DNA of 64,000 nt from Paulinella micropora (taxonomy: Eukaryota > Cercozoa > Imbricatea > Euglyphida > Paulinellidae), in NCBI GenBank assembly GCA_019918135.1, contig WBZZ01000647.1:17501-81500 (forward strand), given 5' to 3'. Positions 61,050-64,000 of this stretch are shown in pieces (position 1 is the first letter of the stretch; each line of letters begins with the position of its first letter). The notes below the pieces were generated by a model. It saw nothing but the letters and a program-made list of their open reading frames with translations, was not told the origin of the DNA and ran no database searches. A program made the translations under genes and the position numbers.

Positions 61050-64000
61050 ATGAGCACTATCAAAATCCCTGGCAATTCATGCTTGGCTGCCCCCAAACTC
61101 GTGGGCGGCTCAGCGTACGTGATCCAAGGCATACAAAATTCGTGCATCGATGAAAAAACTTGTGCTTTCCAGAGCAAAACCGATGTTCAAGCGGCGTTAT
61201 CAGACATACTAAAGCTACTGGACGGGCCCTTGAGACTCGCGTTAGTCGTGTTCGTACAAAAAATCAATTGCCAAGACCACATTACTTTTCCCTGCTTCAA
61301 GAGACTTCCGCAAGACGTCGTGCATGTTGATGAAGGCACTATCCTTTTTCCAGGCACTGCCGGCGTTCAGGGCGTCATCGAATACACATTCACACCAGCC
61401 CGCACCAGCGACCCCATCAAAATGACAGTGCACCAAACTAAGCAAGCCCTGGATATGAATGACGGTGACACTGAAATCATCGACCAACTGGAGCCGTATG
61501 TTCAGCCCCGGGAACGCTCGGCTGTAAAGTTTGAAAATCATAGCCTTTGGTACAGGCCAGAGAGTGCCAAGGGCGCAAAGCAGAAATTGCGGGTTTGTGT
61601 GCCACAAAAGGGTAACACCTGTGCGTCCGCGGTCTGGTTGACGGGCCAGCAGCAATATTTCCCGCATAGTTCAGCGGTGGTTGACAACACTGGTTACAAT
61701 TTGATTAAGAACGGCGACGAAAGCCTGCTCGACGTTTTCGAGGAACTCGGCATTGGCGAGGTGGTTCTAGCAGGCCTGGCCCCGAGCAAGGATTTATTGC
61801 GCACAGCCGCTGACTTGACAATGCAGGGCATCAAGGTTTCTGTGGTGCAGAGTGCGACACCGTGTGTATTTCAGGCGTCCTCGCGCAATCAGCCCTTCGA
61901 CCATACGTTGGCGGCACAAGAACATGCGATGGATAGCAGAAACCCCCTTTACCGCCCGCATGTCGCGCATTCGCTCAAAATTCGGGTCTACCCGACGTTG
62001 CACAGCTTCACTTCGTAATACGTGGAACGGATGTCTTTCAAGACGCTGCCAGGAGGCAACGTCAGCAACAACACCAAAACCCCGGACCTAGAATTCAAAT
62101 TGTGCGCGACTTATCTGCCGACCAGACAATCAACTTGGAACAAGCTGCGCGAGCAAGCTCGGGAGGCCGCGCTGTCATAAGCGGACAAGGTTACGCAGTC
62201 TGTTCAAGGTGACGCGTCCACAGCCAAGCCACAGGGCGTTGCAAGCACGGAATTGCAACGACTCCTCAGCATTGTGGATCCTAAAAGTACAGAATTTGTG
62301 CAAAACAAGTACGTGGTGATATGAAACGAAGGTTCGCGACAAAGTCAGAAAACCGTTGGTGCGGATAGCTTCTTGCCTCGATCTAAGCGTTGGGCATCTT
62401 TGCAACGTAATAATTGGCAAGGGGAGTTTGTGTCCGCCATCTTCTGCGTCCGACCAACGGCGTTTGGCTTCGTCACGGACTCAGACGAAGGCACTATGCA
62501 ACTGATAAAGGAAATGCTCGAGTTCCGAGATTCGGTTGCTATGACTCTGCTCCTTGCGCTGATGGAACAGGTACTAGAAGCGCTGAAAGCTAATACGCAA
62601 ACAACGGCAGCACCAACCCCAACCAAATCCACAACCGCCCAACCTACAAATGTTGAAGAGGCTGGAACTTATTACAGGCCGGACAATCAAATTAGAGTGG
62701 GTGCCAGTGCAAAATAATCATCTACTGGCAGAAGCAATGACAGTAGTGCAACGACCCCATCCCAGGAGCAGCAGCAGCAAGGACAGGAAATTGATCTTCA
62801 GAACTTGTACATAGCCTTGTATTTAGTGTACCAGGAAGCTCTCTGTCGTTACAGGGAAGCAGAGAACGGGAATTTGCCGAAAAGCCAAGGGCAATGTTTG
62901 GCAGAGATAGGATTTGGGTTGGGAAGCTATACAGAGCCTGTTAGCTCCTCGGACAACACAAAAGCAACATTTCCAGAGATCTACGGCAGTGTCCGCGCAT
63001 ATCAGAAGTGCTATTGGCAAGATAAGGGTAGGGCTATGTTAGGCAATTTCCATGACAAATACCGTCCGCAGCTCAAGCAGAATTTGGTATCCAACGGCTT
63101 GTTACAATCAAACAACTCTCAAGAACAAGACAAAAAGCTTGCAAAGACAGTGTGCCAAGCGTTTACAAATCCCTTGCAAGCGTTTGATCAGTGGGCAGAG
63201 AAAGCAGCCAACGCGAGCCTGCAGGGTGAGGATTTGACGACGGCTACCCAGGCTAGGAGGTACATCTGTCTGGATGACGTGCTAGCCTTCCTAGACGAAA
63301 AGAAGACTCACGAGCAAAAACACCCGCAGTGCGTCTCCCGCTCGCCGTCCCACGGAGTCCAAAGAGAGTTCATAGCGTACGCTGGGCCGAGGGTACGACC
63401 GTACGTCCCTCAGGGCGCTACTTTGATGTCGCGGTGTACCCGAAGCCTCGTTGCGCCGAAGATTTACACCCAAGACTGTTCCATGTCATGGCGAAAGATA
63501 TTCCTGTGGATCCGACGCAGAGCGAGCAAAGCAGCGAACCCGTGCGCATCGCCTTAATGTTAGTGCCAAGCAACTGCTACTACAACACCCAACAATTTAC
63601 GCGGAGTTATTGCCGTTTCCGGTTCATGCGGTTGCACCTTTCGCATTTATGCAGGAGGGCCATATTGTGCCCTTGCACTCGCCTGGCAATCCGTGCGAGA
63701 TTGTTTGAATCAAGTAAAAAACAAAGTATACAGGCAAGCAGCTGACGAGCACTACAACAAAAAGGCGACGAAGTTTTTTTGTAGAGGTGCACAGACACTG
63801 TGTCAGCTTGTCTTATTACAGGCCCCGACCACGACCCCTTTCGCTTCTATTCGGCTGTTCTGTCGCCTCCTAACGTTTGTGAACAGCACGTCCGACCCTT
63901 GGCCGATCGCGTGATTAATCAGGGGCCATTGGCCGTCCATAAGTACCCGATCAAGGCTGCCAGCCTGCTACTACCCTTCGCGTGCAGCCCGGACGAGGAC
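61050..64000 (+). pseudogene. long unknown protein with isochorismatase-like segment, several stops
   Basis: From ATG 61050 one frame stays readable to about 63340, broken only by in-frame TAA (62016), TAA (62178), TGA (62322) and TAA (62715). The first 320 residues include VFVQKINCQDHITFPCF, TILFPGTAGVQGVIEYTF, and LLDVFEELGIGEVVLAGLAPSKDLLRTAAD then GIKVSVVQSATPC. The last block matches the LG...v.l.Gla....v..TA.da...G..v.v...at core of the isochorismatase/nicotinamidase fold, but a catalytic Cys is not certain. Later parts are Gln/Thr-rich linkers and a helical domain (LYLVYQEALCRYREAENG, FHDKYRPQLKQNLVSNGL). After about 63340 frames change (FDVAVYPKPRCAEDLHPRLF; PTIYAELLPFPVHAVAPFAF) and it runs off the window. 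Function unknown. Confidence 0.4.

Noticed and set aside
9238..62717. Alternative genetic code (TAA or TGA as sense)
   Set aside because: Several intact genes here end at TAA (LRR 13680, EsV-1-7-like 19869) and TGA (12013, 11347), and expected residues at the internal stops differ (Tyr, Trp, others). Mutation or sequence error is simpler.

Overview
The window is eukaryotic or eukaryote-virus DNA. It has GT-AG introns of about 55-200 nt, Ty1/copia remnants, an LTR, TIR transposons, F-box, LRR, cyclin and glycosyltransferase genes, and long homopolymer tracts. The clearest object is a complete integrated Polinton-like virus (PLV, Maverick/virophage class) at 26036-47219. It is 21,184 bp with perfect 96-bp terminal inverted repeats (TIRs) and a 6-bp GGCCGG target duplication, and it sits inside a GC-rich gene for a BspA-like (DUF285) surface protein. 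About 6 kb upstream lies a broken, intron-containing terminase large subunit of the herpesvirus/mirusvirus/tailed-phage type. That is not expected in a cellular chromosome unless a Duplodnaviria-type virus has integrated there. The simplest picture is a protist chromosome, possibly stramenopile (inference), carrying an endogenous mirusvirus-like region with a PLV nested in or beside it. A replicating viral genome invaded by transposons is the alternative.

Layout. 0.2-1.1 kb: copia reverse transcriptase remnant. 1.5-11.8 kb: small membrane or secreted ORFs, a GT31-like glycosyltransferase, a cyclin, an unknown gene, a GT34-like glycosyltransferase and two membrane proteins, separated by arrays of long palindromes, poly-G/C tracts and CTTCTG microsatellites. 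12.0-17.3 kb: an ankyrin-like gene, an F-box/LRR gene and a decayed second copy of the ankyrin-like gene. 17.7-19.7 kb: terminase. 19.9-22.0 kb: a protein with nine 40-residue Cys/His (EsV-1-7-like) repeats and an endonuclease-like C-terminus. 23.0-26.0 and 47.2-49.0 kb: two BspA-like genes, the second split by the PLV. 49.2-50.2 kb: F-box-like gene. 51.0-57.5 kb: a TIR transposon and a larger related copy. 57.5-58.8 kb: a three-exon gene. 58.7-59.4 kb: copia LTR with a half-tRNA-type primer binding site. 59.5-59.8 kb: 38-bp tandem repeats. 61.0-64.0 kb: a long reading frame broken by stops.

Inside the PLV the left part holds an AP2-like/zinc-finger protein, a protein-primed DNA polymerase B, a lipase and an ExoX-C-like protein. 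The centre is a leftward morphogenesis block: a 416-residue presumed structural protein, double-jelly-roll major capsid protein, penton, adenovirus-type protease, small basic protein, packaging ATPase, small membrane protein and an S74-tipped fibre. The right part holds a retroviral-type integrase and two GIY-YIG nucleases. Replication, integration, capsid building, DNA packaging and host attachment are all represented.

Many genes, in both the PLV and its GC-rich surroundings, are interrupted by single-base shifts (often in homopolymers) or in-frame TAA/TGA codons. Homopolymer shifts could be assembly errors. The in-frame stops and a roughly five-base loss in the fibre gene look more like real decay. 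Perfect TIRs and a clean target duplication point to a young insertion. No searches were run; all family assignments come from motifs read by eye.
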